A stretch of 64,000 nucleotides of DNA from the NCBI GenBank assembly GCA_027493615.1, contig JAOSKK010000008.1, forward strand, positions 1 to 64,000, read 5' to 3'. Position numbers and translations under genes: made by a program. Below the pieces are notes generated by a model, which saw nothing but the letters and a program-made list of their open reading frames with translations, did no database searches and was not told where the DNA came from. Shown one piece after another: positions 50,844 through 61,310 of the stretch; within the stretch, counting starts at the first letter, position 1, and each line of letters starts with the position of its first letter. This DNA comes from Verrucomicrobiota bacterium. GTDB taxonomy: Bacteria > Verrucomicrobiota > Verrucomicrobiia > Limisphaerales > J093.

Positions 50844-53800
50844 TGGGTGCCCCGGGGCCGACGCACTTCACCACCAGCCGGCCGGTGGCGGTCTTGATGG
50901 TTTTTCTGGCCGCCGTCGTTTTCGGTTTCTTCTCGTTCCAACGGCTGCCGCTGAACCTGATGCCGGAGCTGACCTACCCGACGCTCACGGTGCGCACGGA
51001 GTATCCCGGGTCGGCGCCGGAGGAGGTGGAGAACGAGGTGAGCCGCCCCATCGAGGAGGCCCTCGGCGTTATTGGCGGTCTCAGCAAGCTCAGCAGCATC
51101 AGCCGGGCGGGCCTGAGCGATGTGGTCCTCGAGTTCCTCTGGGGGACAGACATGTCCAAGGCCACGCAGGAGGTCATGGAGAAGCTGGACCTGGTCTTCC
51201 TGCCGCGCGAGGCGGAGCGGCCGCTCATCCTGCACTTCGATCCGGCGCTGGATCCCATTCTCGAGCTGAGCTTCTCCGGGGAAGGGGATCGCTTCGAAGG
51301 CGAGGCGGGACTGCGGCGGTTGCGGCGCATCGCCGACCTCCAGGTGCGACGGGCGCTCGAGCCGATCAAGGGCGTGGCGGCGGTCCGTGTCCGGGGCGGC
51401 CTCGAGGAGGAATACCACGTCTTGCTCGATCAGCCGGCGATTGTGCGGGCGGGGCTTTCGGTGCAGCAGGTGATTGACCGGCTGCGGCAGGAGAACATCA
51501 ACGTCGCCGGGGGCACGCTCAAGGAGGGTCGCGCCGAGTATATGGTCCGCACGCTGAACGAGTACACCCAGCTCGAAGAGATCGGCGAGACCGTCCTGCT
51601 GCGCTGGGAGGATCGCGAGGTGCGGGTGCGGGACGTGGCGCGGGTCGTCCGGGCGCACAAGGACCGGGACATGATCACGCGCACCGACGGGCGCGAGAGT
51701 GTCCAGATTGACATCTACAAGGAAGCGGACGCGAACCTGGTGGCCCTGGCGAAGGCGGTGCAGTTGGCCGTGGGACCCCTGGACCGAACCGAGGCGGCCG
51801 ACCGGCCGGGGCCGGGACGGATGCGACCAACGGGGTTGGCGCAGCGGTTGTATCGCGACGAACGGGCGGTGCTGCAGGTGGTGGCGGACCGGTCGGGCTT
51901 CATCGAGAGCAGCATCCGGGAGGTGCGCAACACGGCGATCCTCGGCGGGGTGCTGGCGGTGGCCGTGCTGTACTTGTTTCTGCGCGACCTCAAGACGACG
52001 GCGATCATCGGCGTAAGCATTCCCATGTCGCTGCTGATCACGTTCGCGCCGCTGAACCTGCTGGGGGTGTCGCTGAACATCATGTCGCTGGGCGGGCTGG
52101 CGTTGGGGGTGGGCATGCTGGTGGACTCATCCATCGTGGTGCTGGAATCCATCTTTCGATGCCGGGAGGAGGGCGACGATGTGGTGGCGGCGGCCATCCG
52201 GGGACGCAGGAAGTGAAGAGCGCGGTGGTGGCCTCGACCCTGACGACGGTGGCGGTGTTCCTGCCGATGGTGTTTGTCGAGGGCATCGCCGGGCAGGCGT
52301 TTGGTGACCTGAGCCTGGCGGTGGTCATCTCGCTGCTGGCGTCCCTCGCGGTGGCCGTCTATTTCGTGCCGATGCTGGCGAGCCGGCGTCCGCCCGTGCC
52401 GCAGGAAGCCGGGGGCAGGGCCGCGGCGGTGGTTTTCGGCGTGGGGGAACTTTCGGGTTTCGTGGCGGGAGACTCCGGTGAGGTGGCGCTACATGGCGGC
52501 GCCGTGGCTTGCGCTGCGCTTGGTCGTGGGGACGGTTTTCGAGCTGCTGGGGCGGTGGCGATGCTGCTGCTGATGGCGTTGAACGCGCTGGTCCGGCGCG
52601 GGCTGGTGCCGGCGCTGGCCGGTTTGGGCCGGTACCTGGTAGTGCCGGTAGCGCGCGTGGTGGGGGCCGGCGTGGAGCGGGTCACGAACTTTTACCCACG
52701 CTTGATTCAGGGCGTGCTGGATCGTCCGGCGGTGGTGCTGGGCGGCGTGGTGCTGATCGGGTGGGTGACGTGGGAGGCCGGACGACGGCTCGAGACGGAG
52801 TTGTTGCCCGAGGTGCACCAGGGCGAGTTCACCTTCGAGGTCAACCTGCCGGTGGGCACGCCCATCGAGCAGACCCAGGACATCCTCGGGCGGGTCGAGC
52901 AGGCGATCCTGGCGGACCGGGCGTCGATCCGCACGTTGCTGGTGAGCTTCGGCTACGACGTGCGGAACCTGAAGCGGTCGGACGAAGGCGAGCACTCGGC
53001 GCGGTTCAAGGTGGTGCTCGAGTCGGGGCGCGACCCGGTGGGCACCGAGGAGCGGGTGTTGGCGCGGCTGCGGCGGGCTTTTGCCGACGTGCCGGACCTC
53101 GAGTTGCGGGTGGTGCGGCCGGTGTTGTTCAGCGCGGAGACGCCGTTGCTGGTCGAGATCGAGGGGGACGATCTCGAGGTGCTGAAGCGGTTGGCGCGCG
53201 AGGCCGAACAGGTGCTGGCGCGGGTGCCGGAGCTGGCGGATGTCGAGACCACCCTGCGCCGGGGGGCGCCGGAGATCCAGATTGTGTATGATCGGGACCG
53301 GCTGGTGGTGCACGAGCTCAACCTGCAGACCGTGGCGCGGCAGGTGCGGGACCTGGTGAAGGGATTCGAGGCCACGCGCTTCAACCTCAAAGACCGGCGC
53401 GTGCCGGTGGTGGTGCGGCTCGAGGAACGGGACCGGGCACAACTGGAAGACGTCGGGCGGCTGGTCGTGAATCCGGGCGCCGATCAGTCCATCCCGCTGG
53501 CGGCGGTGGCGACGCTGGGGCTGGGGAGGGACCAAGCGAGATCCGGCGGATCGACGGGCAGCGGGTGGCCTTGATCCGGGCGAACCTGGCAGCCGGTTCG
53601 TTGGGCGGGGCGGTGCGGCGGATCGATGAGGCGTTGCGGACCGGCATGGCGTGGCCCGCGGACGTGCGGTACCGGATTGCGGGTCAGAACGAGGAATGGG
53701 AGCGCAGTCAGGGAAGCCTGTACCTGGCGCTCGGGCTGAGCCTGTTCCTGGTGTACGTGATCATGGCGGCGCAGTTCGAGTCGCTGGTGCAGCCGCTCAT

Positions 53801-54248
53801 CATCATGCTCACGGTGCCCCTGGCATTCTCTGGCAGCATTCTGGGGCTGTGGGTGCTGGGGGTGAACGTGTCCATCGTGGTGTTCCTCGGCTTGATTCTG
53901 CTGGCGGGGATCGTGGTGAACAACGCGATCGTCCTGGTGGACTATGCGAATACCCTCAAACGGCGGGGGGTGGATCGGCGCGAAGCCATCGTGACGGCCG
54001 GCCGGGTGCGCCTGCGCCCGATCCTCTTGACCACGGCCACCACGGTGCTGGGCCTGCTGCCGATGGCGTTGGGCCTGGGCGACGGCGCCGAGATCCGGAC
54101 GCCGATGGCGCTGACGGTGATTTGCGGGCTGACGGTTTCGACGGGGCTGACGCTGGTGGTCATTCCCCTGGTGTACCACGTGGTGGACGGACTGCGGGAT
54201 CGGGTGCTGGGCGGGGTGCCCGCGCCGGCCGCGGTGCCGCAAACGTGA
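50843..54248 (+). CDS. RND-family efflux permease, first copy (several frameshifts)
   Basis: About 1135 residues. ATG 50843 begins MGAPGPTHFTTSRPVAVLMVFLAAVVFGFFSF, the first transmembrane helix, followed by LPLNLMPELTYPTLTVRTEYPGSAPEEVE typical of HAE1/CzcA-like pumps. Periplasmic porter segments come next, then helices 2-6 (TAILGGVLAVAVLYLFLRDLK, SIPMSLLITFAP, GGLALGVGMLVDSSIVVLESI). The second half holds LLMALNALV and LETELLPEVHQGEFTFEVNLPVGTP, and ends with VVNNAIVLVDYANTLKRRG and TTATTVLGLLPMALGLG. Frame changes lie near 52190 and 53530, with a compensating pair at about 52480-52560. It exports toxic organic compounds or drugs using the proton gradient; substrate unknown. Confidence 0.9.
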
Positions 54249-54254
54249 TCGGCC

Positions 54255-57200
54255 ATGGATACGTCCGGCGACCAGGCGGGACGACTGGCGGGCGGGTTGA
54301 CCGAGTTCAGCCTCCGGCGCCGCATCACCGTGCTCGTCCTGCTTCTCAGCATTCTGGTGGTCGGGATCGTGGCCACGGTGGGAATCCCCCCTCGAGATCT
54401 TCCCGCGCGGCTACACGGGTCCGTTCCTGCACGTGTGGGTGCCCTGGCCAAACGCCCCGACGCAGGAGGTGCTGGACGAGATCACCCGCCCACTCGAGGA
54501 GGAAGTCAGCACCGTCCGGGGCCTGGAACGGTTGAACTCGATGTCCACCGTCAACGGCGCCAGCTTGTTCATCCAGTTCAAGTCCGGCACCGACATGGAC
54601 GTGGCCTACCGCGAAGTCCGTGACCGGCTGCAGCGGGCCCGGGTCGAGTTCCCTGACGACGCCGATCGCGTGTTCATTTTCAAGGAGGACGCCGCCGGGA
54701 TTCCGGTGGCCGTGATCGGCATGGCCTACGACCCCGGGCTCACGGACTATTACAGCCTGCTCAAGCGTGAGGTGCTGCAGCCGCTTGAGCGGATCGACGG
54801 CGTGGCCAAGGTCACGGTGGACGGGCTCGAGGAGAAGGAGTTCCTGATCGAGGTGGATCGCACGCTCGCCGAGGGCAACGGGCTGAACCTCTATCAACTC
54901 GCGCGCGAGTTGAGCGGCGACAACTTCACCCTGGCGAGCGGGCATGTCCGGGACGGCGGGCGGAAGTGGTTGCTGCGGTCGGTGGCGACCTACACCTCCA
55001 TCCAGCAGCTTGAGGAACGGCGCCTGACTCCCACGGTGCGGCTGAAGGACATCGCCCGCATCACCTACGACGAGCCCGAGAAGCGCTACGCCGTGCGCGT
55101 CAACAGCCGCCCGGCCGTCGCGGTGGTGGTGTTCAAGGAGGGCGAGGCGAACACCGTCGAGGTGTCGCGCCGGTTGCATGAGGCCCTGGCCGAGATGCGC
55201 CAGAACCCACGGCTGAGCGCCATCTACATGGAGATGCTCTTCAGCCAGGGCAGCGTCGTGCTTGAGTCGCTGTTCAATCTGGTCCAGGGCGGGCTGATTG
55301 GCGGCGGGTTTGCCGCCCTGATTCTGTTTGTGTTCCTGCGCCGGGTACGCCTGACCGCGATCATCACCCTGTCGATCCCGCTGTCGCTGCTGATCGCGCT
55401 CGTGGCGATGTTCTTCGTGGGCGAGACGCTGAACATCCTGACCCTGCTGGCGCTGGTGATCGGCGTGGGGATGCTGGTGGACAACTCGATTGTGGTGGCG
55501 GAGAACATCCATCGGCTCCACCACGAGGGCGTGCCGCGCCGGGAGGCGTGTGTCCGCGGGGCGGCGGAGATCGCGTTGGCCATCACGATGGCAACGTTGA
55601 CCACGATGGTGGTGTTCGTGCCGGTGTCGCTGGTGGAGGGTCAGGGCCAGTTCTTCCTCGTGCGGCTGGCACTGCCCATCTCGGTGTCGTTGCTCGCCTC
55701 GCTCTTCGTGGCCCTGGTGTTCATCCCGCTGAGCGTGTACCTGACACTGCCCGCGGACGGATTGCACCGACGCACGTCCTGGCTGCGGGCGGTGCACGAG
55801 CGGATCAACGCGGTGTTGCGGCGCTTCTACGCGCTGACTTTCGAGCGGCTGAACCACGCCTATAACCGGGTGCTCGCCGTCTTCCTCGAGCGGCGCCTGG
55901 ACCTGGTGCTCGTGCTGGCCGTGGTGTTCGCGCTGACGGCCGGCGTGGCCTTCCGCAAGGTCGAGTTCGTCAGCCAACAGGAAACGGACCAGACCTCGTT
56001 CCGCATCCGGGTCCAATCGCCGCCCGAGTACAGCCTGGACGAACTGAAGGAGTACTTCGCCGCCGTCGAGGAAGTGCTCGAGGCCCGGCAGGCGGAATAC
56101 GGCTTCAAAGGGTACTTCACCCTGGTGTTTCCCCGCGGCGGGAGCATCGAGGCCTGGTTCGACAAGGATCGCGAGAACCGCCTTACCGCGAAAGCGGTCG
56201 GCGAGAAGTTGCTGGCCGAGTTTCCGAAGAAGCCGGGCCTCAAGCTGTTCACCGGACAGGAGAAACGGGGGAGAGGAAGCCAAGGAACGCGATGTGTTCG
56301 TGTTCCAGTTCGAGGGGGACGACGCGGCCTTGTTGGATGATGTCGCCGAGCGGCTTGAGCCCCGGTTGCGAGCGATGCCGGGTGTGCTGGGCATCCGCGA
56401 AGGGGAGGCGCCGGCCCCGAGCGAAATGGCGCTGGTCATTGACCGGGACCGCGCAACGCTGAGCGGCGTGAGTCCGGAGGTCATCGCCGGTCTGGTGGGT
56501 TACGCGCTCCGGGGCACCGCCCTGCCGAAGTTCAACTACGAAGGGCGCGAGATCCCCGTCCGCATCCGGTTCCAGGAGCGGGACCGGCAGAGCTTCACCA
56601 CGCTGGCCGGATTCCAGGTGCCAACCGCTGAGGGCGAGGCGATCCCCTTGTCGGCCCTCACAGAACAGCGTCCGCTCAAGACGCCCAAGGGAATCTTCCG
56701 GTCCAACAAACGCATCACCCGGAATGTCACGGTCGAGCTGAAGCCCGACGAGGCCAAGGAGACGCGGCCGCGCCTGCAGGCCCTCCAGCGGCAGGTCGAC
56801 CTGCCCGAAGGTGTCACGTTCGGCACGGCCCAGGTGCAGACGGTCAACGAGGAACTCGCCAACATGGCTTACGCCGCCGCGATCTCGGTCGTGTTCATCT
56901 ATCTGCTGATGGGCTTTCTCTTCGAGAGCTTCGTCTTGCCGCTCTCCATCATCCTCACCATTCCTCTGGCCGGCATTGGGGTGACATGGATCCACTGGGT
57001 TACGGGCAAGGACATCGATTACCTCGGCGCGGTGGGCGGCGTGCTGCTGATCGGCGTGGTGGTAAACAACGGGATCGTGCTGGTGGACTACGTCAGTCGA
57101 TTGCGCGCGGAGGGACTGAGCCGGCGCGAAGCCTTGCTGCGGGCGGCAGACCGCCGCTTTCGCCCCATTGCCATGACGTCGCTCACCACCATCATCGGGA

Positions 57201-57443
57201 TGCTCCCCCTGACGGTGCAGCCGGCGAGTGACATCGGGCCTCAGCTACAAAAGCTTTGGGTTGACGCTGATTGGCGGCATGAGCACCGCAACGCTCCTCA
57301 CCCTGCTGGTGGTGCCCGTCTTCTACACGTTCTTCGACGACGCCCGGCTGGCCCTTGCCCGCGTGATGCTGGGGGCAGCGCTGCGCCTCCTCCTGCAGCA
57401 CCGGTCACGCTCCCCAACCCGTGCTGGCGGTGCAGATGCCTGA
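54255..57443 (+). CDS. RND-family efflux permease, second copy (several frameshifts)
   Basis: About 1063 residues; ATG 54255 is 6 bp after the previous stop. It opens TEFSLRRRITVLVLLLSILVVGIVATVGIP; after a frame change near 54385 comes LEIFPRGYTGPFLHVWVPWPNAPTQEV. Transmembrane and porter features include VVVFKEGEANTVEVSRRLHE, LIGGGFAALILFVFLRRVRLT, NILTLLALVIGVGMLVDNSIVVAENIHRL and, in the second half, VVVNNGIVLVDYVSRLRAEG and TSLTTIIGMLPLTVQP. Other frame changes lie near 56265 and 57235. Only about 25-30% like the first permease by eye, so they may form a heteromeric pump served by the single adaptor. Confidence 0.9.
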
Positions 57444-57593
57444 CGGTTGCTGGCTGGGACGAAATGGCGTGGAGCCTGCGGGGGGGGGTGTCCGAGGCGA
57501 GGCGATTCACCCTTCGCCTGCTTGTCTGGCAGAACCCGTCGTACTTCGATCGGTGTTACTCTGCCATGTGTTCGCGTGGTCCGGTTGCCTGTC

Positions 57594-57785
57594 TCAAGGT
57601 GCCCCCGCGCGGCAGAACCGGGGGATGGGTGCGTCCGCGCCTTCGATCCATTCCCACGTGGTCCCGGTGAGGGTGTCGGTCCAGACCAGCAGCCAGCGGA
57701 TCAGATCCGTCGAACGTTCGAGCCGATAGACACCGCCGGCGTTGCCATGGAGTTTCCTGGGCACTCGCCCTCCCACCGCGTACAC
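57594..57785 (-). pseudogene. C-terminal remnant of a secreted protein
   Basis: An open frame ends with GGVYRLERSTDLIRWLLVW, a short middle, and PIPRFCRAGAP. This has the same layout as the ends of the giant FG-GAP protein (YRLEASSDLVVWETI ... RFYRLLLVP) and of the LamG protein. There is no start codon of quality and no upstream domain. The upstream DNA is the structured element at 57888-60262, which appears to have replaced or interrupted the rest of the gene. Confidence 0.5.
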
Positions 57786-58438
57786 CGCGCTTGCTGACCA
57801 GGACGGTCGGCGGAGGTATGGGGATTGTTTTCATCTCTGGACACAGCTTGAAGTCTGACTGGGCTGGCAAATGGTTTCGCGTTGTCAGTCGAGTGGGAGG
57901 AGGGCGCGCGCAGGGCCCAAAGCCCTCACGTTTCCCTCCTCCCCCTCCAGTCATTCCGTACGGTGGGTTTTCCCCAGTACGGTTGGAAGCAGGGTCTTCT
58001 ACCGAATGACCTTCCCGCCCAGGCGGTTTGACACCCGTTCAGCTCGCCAGTCGAGTCCCGCCTACGTCCAGGCGTTGGTAGCTCCTCGCGGAGCAATCGC
58101 CTTACAGCTTCCCCGACCCACCAAGCCGACCCTGCCCACAGGCCCTTGGCTCAGCGCGGTTTATCATCCCCGCACCTGCAAACGCTACTACGGCCCGATG
58201 CGCCAGTCTGGCGGACTCCGCCCGGTTTATGGTTTATCCCGGGCGGTCTTTGCCCCCAAGGGCCGTCCGCCTCACCTTCCCTTCTTTGCCTGGATCCACG
58301 TGGTACGTCCATGCCGCTACCCTTACCCCGCCGACGGCCCGGGTTCATCCGATGGTTCATCCCCCGGGCCTACGAGCCTTCACCACCTTCTGTCAGGTTC
58401 GGCTGTCGGTTGTCCCCTCACTGGCTTCCGAGGGGTTC

Positions 58439-58446
58439 GTTTAACG
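58439..58446. repeat. 8-bp target-site duplication, left
   Basis: GTTTAACG directly before the IS end GCCTCTTCCGGG; repeated at 59921-59928. Eight bases is the usual ISL3 duplication. Confidence 0.9.
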
Positions 58447-59920
58447 GCCTCTTCCGGGATCTGCGGGGGATTTTGCATTACCGCGGATAGAGGTCGAGGC
58501 CTCCCAGATGGAAGAGGATGTCTGTTTTGAACCGTTCCCGGCTCCGATAGCCGAAGGCTTTCTTGACCAGGCCGGCGATGCGGTTGTTCAACCCTTCCAA
58601 GGCCGCGTTGCTGATCCGATGGGTGAAGTAGGTCACGATATTGTCCAAGTGCTTCTTGAAGCTCCGGGCCACCTCCTTGATGGGGCCCAAGCGCGAGCGG
58701 ATCGCCCAACTGTACCACGAGTGGAAGAACTCCTTCCCTTCCTCGACGCTCTGGCTGGCCCAGAAGTCGCGGAACATTTCCTTGATCGCCCAGGCGCGAC
58801 TGGTCTTGAGTTTCTGCCGCGCAACTGATCGAAGCGCTCCTGGTGGGCCGGGGGAGGTTTTCCCAGCCATAAAGCCACACGTACTTGGTCCCCGCCAGAC
58901 GCTCGTCGCCCGCCGCGCTCAACGCCCGGTGCTCGGCCCGACGCACCCGGTCCACCGCCCGCCCCAACATCTGGCTCAAGTGATAGGGTCGTGGACGATC
59001 TTACGGGCCGCCTCGGGCACGTGTTGCACCGTCGCTTGGAAGTACGGCGCCCACAGGTCCATCGCCACCGCCTCCACCGCCGCCCGATGTTCCGGGAACG
59101 CCCCTGCCAATAGGCCTCCAGCGTCTCTTGGGTGCGTCCGTCGCCCACGTATTCCACCGTGGCCGAACGCCCGGGCTCCAAGTTCGCCACCACGGTGACG
59201 TAGTTCTGTCCCCGGCCCGCACTCTTTTCGTCCACCCCCAAGCGCCGCACCGGCTGGGTCTGCTTGCGAAGCAACCCCCGCGCCACGGCCCGTTGCTTGA
59301 TCCCATCGGCCTCGTCCCAACTGATCCGCAGCCCCTCACAGACCGCGCGGATCGAACACTCCTGCAAGAGGTCGATCGCCAGCCGCTCAAAGCGCTTGGT
59401 GAAACGTCCGTAGGGCTCGGCCCAGGGGACCTGCACGGTGAGGGTGCCGTGCTCCGGACAGCGAACCCGGGGACCTTCGCCACAATCAGGGTCTGGAACT
59501 CGCAACTGTCCAGGTGGCGCCACCGGCGCTGGTCCCAGTCTTGGATGTGCATGCGGCACTGACACTGGGGGCAGGCCCAGGTCGACTCGGTGCATTGGAC
59601 CTGGACCTCGATGCGGCGCGGGGCCAACTCCAGGCGCACGGCTTGGACCTTCCAGGGGGCCGTCAATCCCAGGATCTGCTGATACAACTCATGATCGTGC
59701 ATCGGGGCAGCGTAGCAGGCGAAGCCGGGTCGTCACGCCCTGGGGAAACCCGAGAAGAAACGTCACCCAACGGCGCCAAGGAGGTGGGGGCCTTTCCGGC
59801 GCGGGCCGCTGGGGCAGCCGTCGGGGTGCCGGGCCCACAGTACCTCCAACGCGTCCCTACCCCGACGGCTGCGGCCCGCGCCTGCCCAATGACTTTTCCC
59901 CCGGGATTCCCGGAAGAACC
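58447..59920 (-). mobile_element. complete ISL3-type insertion sequence, copy 2
   Basis: 1474 bp bounded by imperfect inverted ends of about 34 bases (GCCTCTTCCGGGATCTGC on the left; GGTTCTTCCGGGAATCCC reading inward from the right). It is flanked on both sides by GTTTAACG. It lies in inverse orientation to copy 1, about 57 kb away. It inserted into the structured noncoding element and left that element's two halves in order. Confidence 0.92.
58478..59702 (-). pseudogene. ISL3-family transposase, frameshifted copy
   Basis: Reads from ATG 59702 (MHDHELYQQILGL) to LDLYPR at 58478. The zinc-binding CPQCQC region is in frame here (unlike copy 1), but the frame changes near 59465, 59290-59330, 59090 and 58815-58890. 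Combining the two copies gives one continuous transposase of about 405 residues: HTH region SIRAVCEG.RISWDEADGIK, then LGVDEKSAGRGQNYVTVV, LDLYPR ending. Whether any real copy is intact cannot be decided from this sequence. Confidence 0.85.
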
Positions 59921-59928
59921 GTTTAACG
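59921..59928. repeat. 8-bp target-site duplication, right
   Basis: GTTTAACG directly after the IS end GGAAGAACC, matching 58439-58446. Confidence 0.9.
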
Positions 59929-60281
59929 AGGCAGCAGTTTTCTCGTCATGTTGCGGCCTGCACGCTTGCTAGGGCGGCTGACCAGTCCCCGCCGACGCCC
60001 CGGCGCCGACAGGCCCACCCGTTTACGGCAGAGCTTGCCCCGGCCGGAGTCTCCCCGGCCGGGGTCTGCTATCACTACTCGGCCCAACCACCTATTGCCG
60101 AGGCGGGACTTGCACCCGCTCGCGAATCAAAGATCGAAGGCTGCACCAGAAGGCAACGAACCCGGCGCATCTCGAGGATTACGGCCGATGAAACCGCCCA
60201 TCTGTTGCGGCGGGCCGGTGTGGGTGCGGAGCCACTGCTGGCGTGTTGACCCCACAGCGCACGCAGGGGCGGGGCGGACGC

Positions 60282-60712
60282 TCACGACGCGAGTGGGTTC
60301 TTCCAGCGAATACCGTCGAAACGATCAAAGTCTCGGTCCGTGGAATAAACCGTTCCGCCATACTCCTCGGCCACGGCTGCAATCAGGGCATCCGTGCACA
60401 GGTTGCCCCCTGAGCCCACCCCCTGCAACAGAGCGAAGAATCGTTCGATCGTGCCCGGTCCTGCCGGAAGAACGCGACAGATGGGCTGCTCGAGCCACCC
60501 CATCACGCAGCGGCGCGCCTGTTCCACCGACATGGGGTTCTCGCTCAGGGTAGAGTGGGTCATGAGCCGCACAAACGCCAGGACGACCACCCAAGGAACG
60601 CCGACCGGTTCCTGGCCCGAGAGAGACTCCTCCCACCACTTGCGTGCCGCCTGATGGGCCGGCGCGGTGAGGTCGTGCGCATAGACCAGCAGATTGGTGT
60701 CGGTACGATCAC
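60282..60712 (-). CDS. vapC: VapC-type PIN-domain toxin (one frameshift near start)
   Basis: About 143 residues. The start is GTG at 60712, overlapping the antitoxin stop (GTGA). One base is missing near 60703; adding it gives VIVxDTNLLVYAHD, the first acidic PIN motif. Others are VLAFVRLMTHSTL, CTDALIAAVAEEYGGTV and STDRDFDRFDGIRWKNP, giving the usual set of acidic residues that hold Mg/Mn. VapC toxins cut tRNA or rRNA when freed from their antitoxin. The WKNPL end is typical of the family that targets initiator tRNA or the ribosomal sarcin-ricin loop, but target is unknown. Confidence 0.88.
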
Positions 60713-60957
60713 CGCGCGTCCTCCTCCGCTTCCAGTTGGTCAAACACTTGGTTCAGGCTCAGGTTCCGAAAGCCCGGCTTCAGGTGGAGAGCGTGAGGCT
60801 GGACGCGAAACGCTGGTGCAGACCTGGCGCCTGCGCGCCGGGCTAACCCGGCCGCGATCGTCTCCTCTAACACGTGGCGGAACGGGCGCCCGGTGGCCGC
60901 CGCCCGTTCGCGTAATTCCTTGAGCAAGGCATCAGCGATGTTCAGTGTTGTGCGCAC
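60709..60957 (-). CDS. vapB: VapB-type ribbon-helix-helix antitoxin
   Basis: 82 residues from GTG 60957 (VRTTLNIADALLKELRERAAATGRPFRHVLEETIAAGL). The TTLNI strand followed by two helices is the RHH DNA-binding fold. The C-terminal part (PGFRNLSLNQVFDQLEAEEDA) would bind and block the toxin. It directly precedes vapC with a 4-base overlap. Such antitoxins repress their own operon; no operator palindrome is evident in 60958-61030. Confidence 0.85.
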   Translation of the reverse strand: MRTTLNIADALLKELRERAAATGRPFRHVLEETIAAGLARRAGARSAPAFRVQPHALHLKPGFRNLSLNQVFDQLEAEEDAR

Positions 60958-61083
60958 AGTGGCATCATGATGCGATGTTCCAACCTCGTCAAGCCATCCG
61001 GGTACGGCGGTCCGGCGCAGGCTGGGCGTCGAAGGTCGCAACCAGGAGACTCCGCCGCGCCTGCGGATTCCCCCAGCGACCGG

Positions 61084-61275
61084 TTAACGCGATCGAACGC
61101 GGTAGAAGCGAGCCGGCTCGCTCGGCGGCCCCGGATCGTCGAACTCCGCCACGCCGCCGCTCAGAACGTGGGTCCATGCCAACCCTGCGGGTCGGTCACA
61201 GGCACGGCGCGCGAAATCGCGAGGAGCGGTAATGTCGTGGTGCGTCCGTTGGGCGCTGGTCGGTTGCGTTGGCAT
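61084..61275 (-). CDS. small ORF carrying a secreted-protein C-terminal motif
   Basis: 63 residues from ATG 61275, with AAGGA 8 bases upstream, ending LSGGVAEFDDPGPPSEPARFYRVRSR. The last 30 residues match the closing pattern of large secreted proteins in this window (strand, 'DP', 'RFYRxR'), but no other domain or signal peptide is attached. It may be an orphaned gene end beside the hydrolase gene, or a real small protein. It starts 36 bp after the hydrolase stop on the same strand. Confidence 0.5.
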   Translation of the reverse strand: MPTQPTSAQRTHHDITAPRDFARRACDRPAGLAWTHVLSGGVAEFDDPGPPSEPARFYRVRSR

Positions 61276-61310
61276 TTTTGATTCCTTTCGGTTGAGCCCG
61301 TGCGGGGCGC

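Larger units (their letters stand above)
57888..60262 (-). ncRNA. possible ORF-less group II intron, split by an ISL3 element
   Basis: Removing the IS and one target duplicate leaves about 890 bases of GC-rich, structured, noncoding minus-strand DNA between the vapC gene and a protein remnant. Features reminiscent of a group II intron: a GTGCG start at 60262-60258; a hairpin GCGGG-TGCAAGT-CCCGC (60119-60103) as seen in domain I of bacterial introns; a domain V-like hairpin (57982-57956) of CCGTAC, TGGG, GAAAA, CCCA, a two-base CC bulge on the 3' side and GTACGG; then a domain VI-like long stem (57943-57934 with 57904-57895). Against it: the base of the hairpin reads AAC and not the usual AGC triad, and there is no reverse transcriptase. 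It may be a decayed copy or another structured RNA. Confidence 0.4.

Noticed and set aside
57871..58530. Plus-strand open frame of 219 codons before the second ISL3 copy
   Set aside because: It crosses into the IS, has unnatural composition and lies antisense to a structured stretch with hairpins; it has no start signal or domain.
1..59920. A 60-kb composite transposon bounded by the two ISL3 copies
   Set aside because: The enclosed genes are ordinary chromosomal genes (ilvB, tilS), and copy 2 has its own 8-bp duplication, so it moved alone.
60103..60119. Hairpin like a tRNA T-arm (GCGGG-TGCAAGT-CCCGC) followed by CTCGGCA
   Set aside because: No matching acceptor, D-arm or anticodon stem lies at the right distance and the loop lacks the TTC core; it fits better as part of the structured element.
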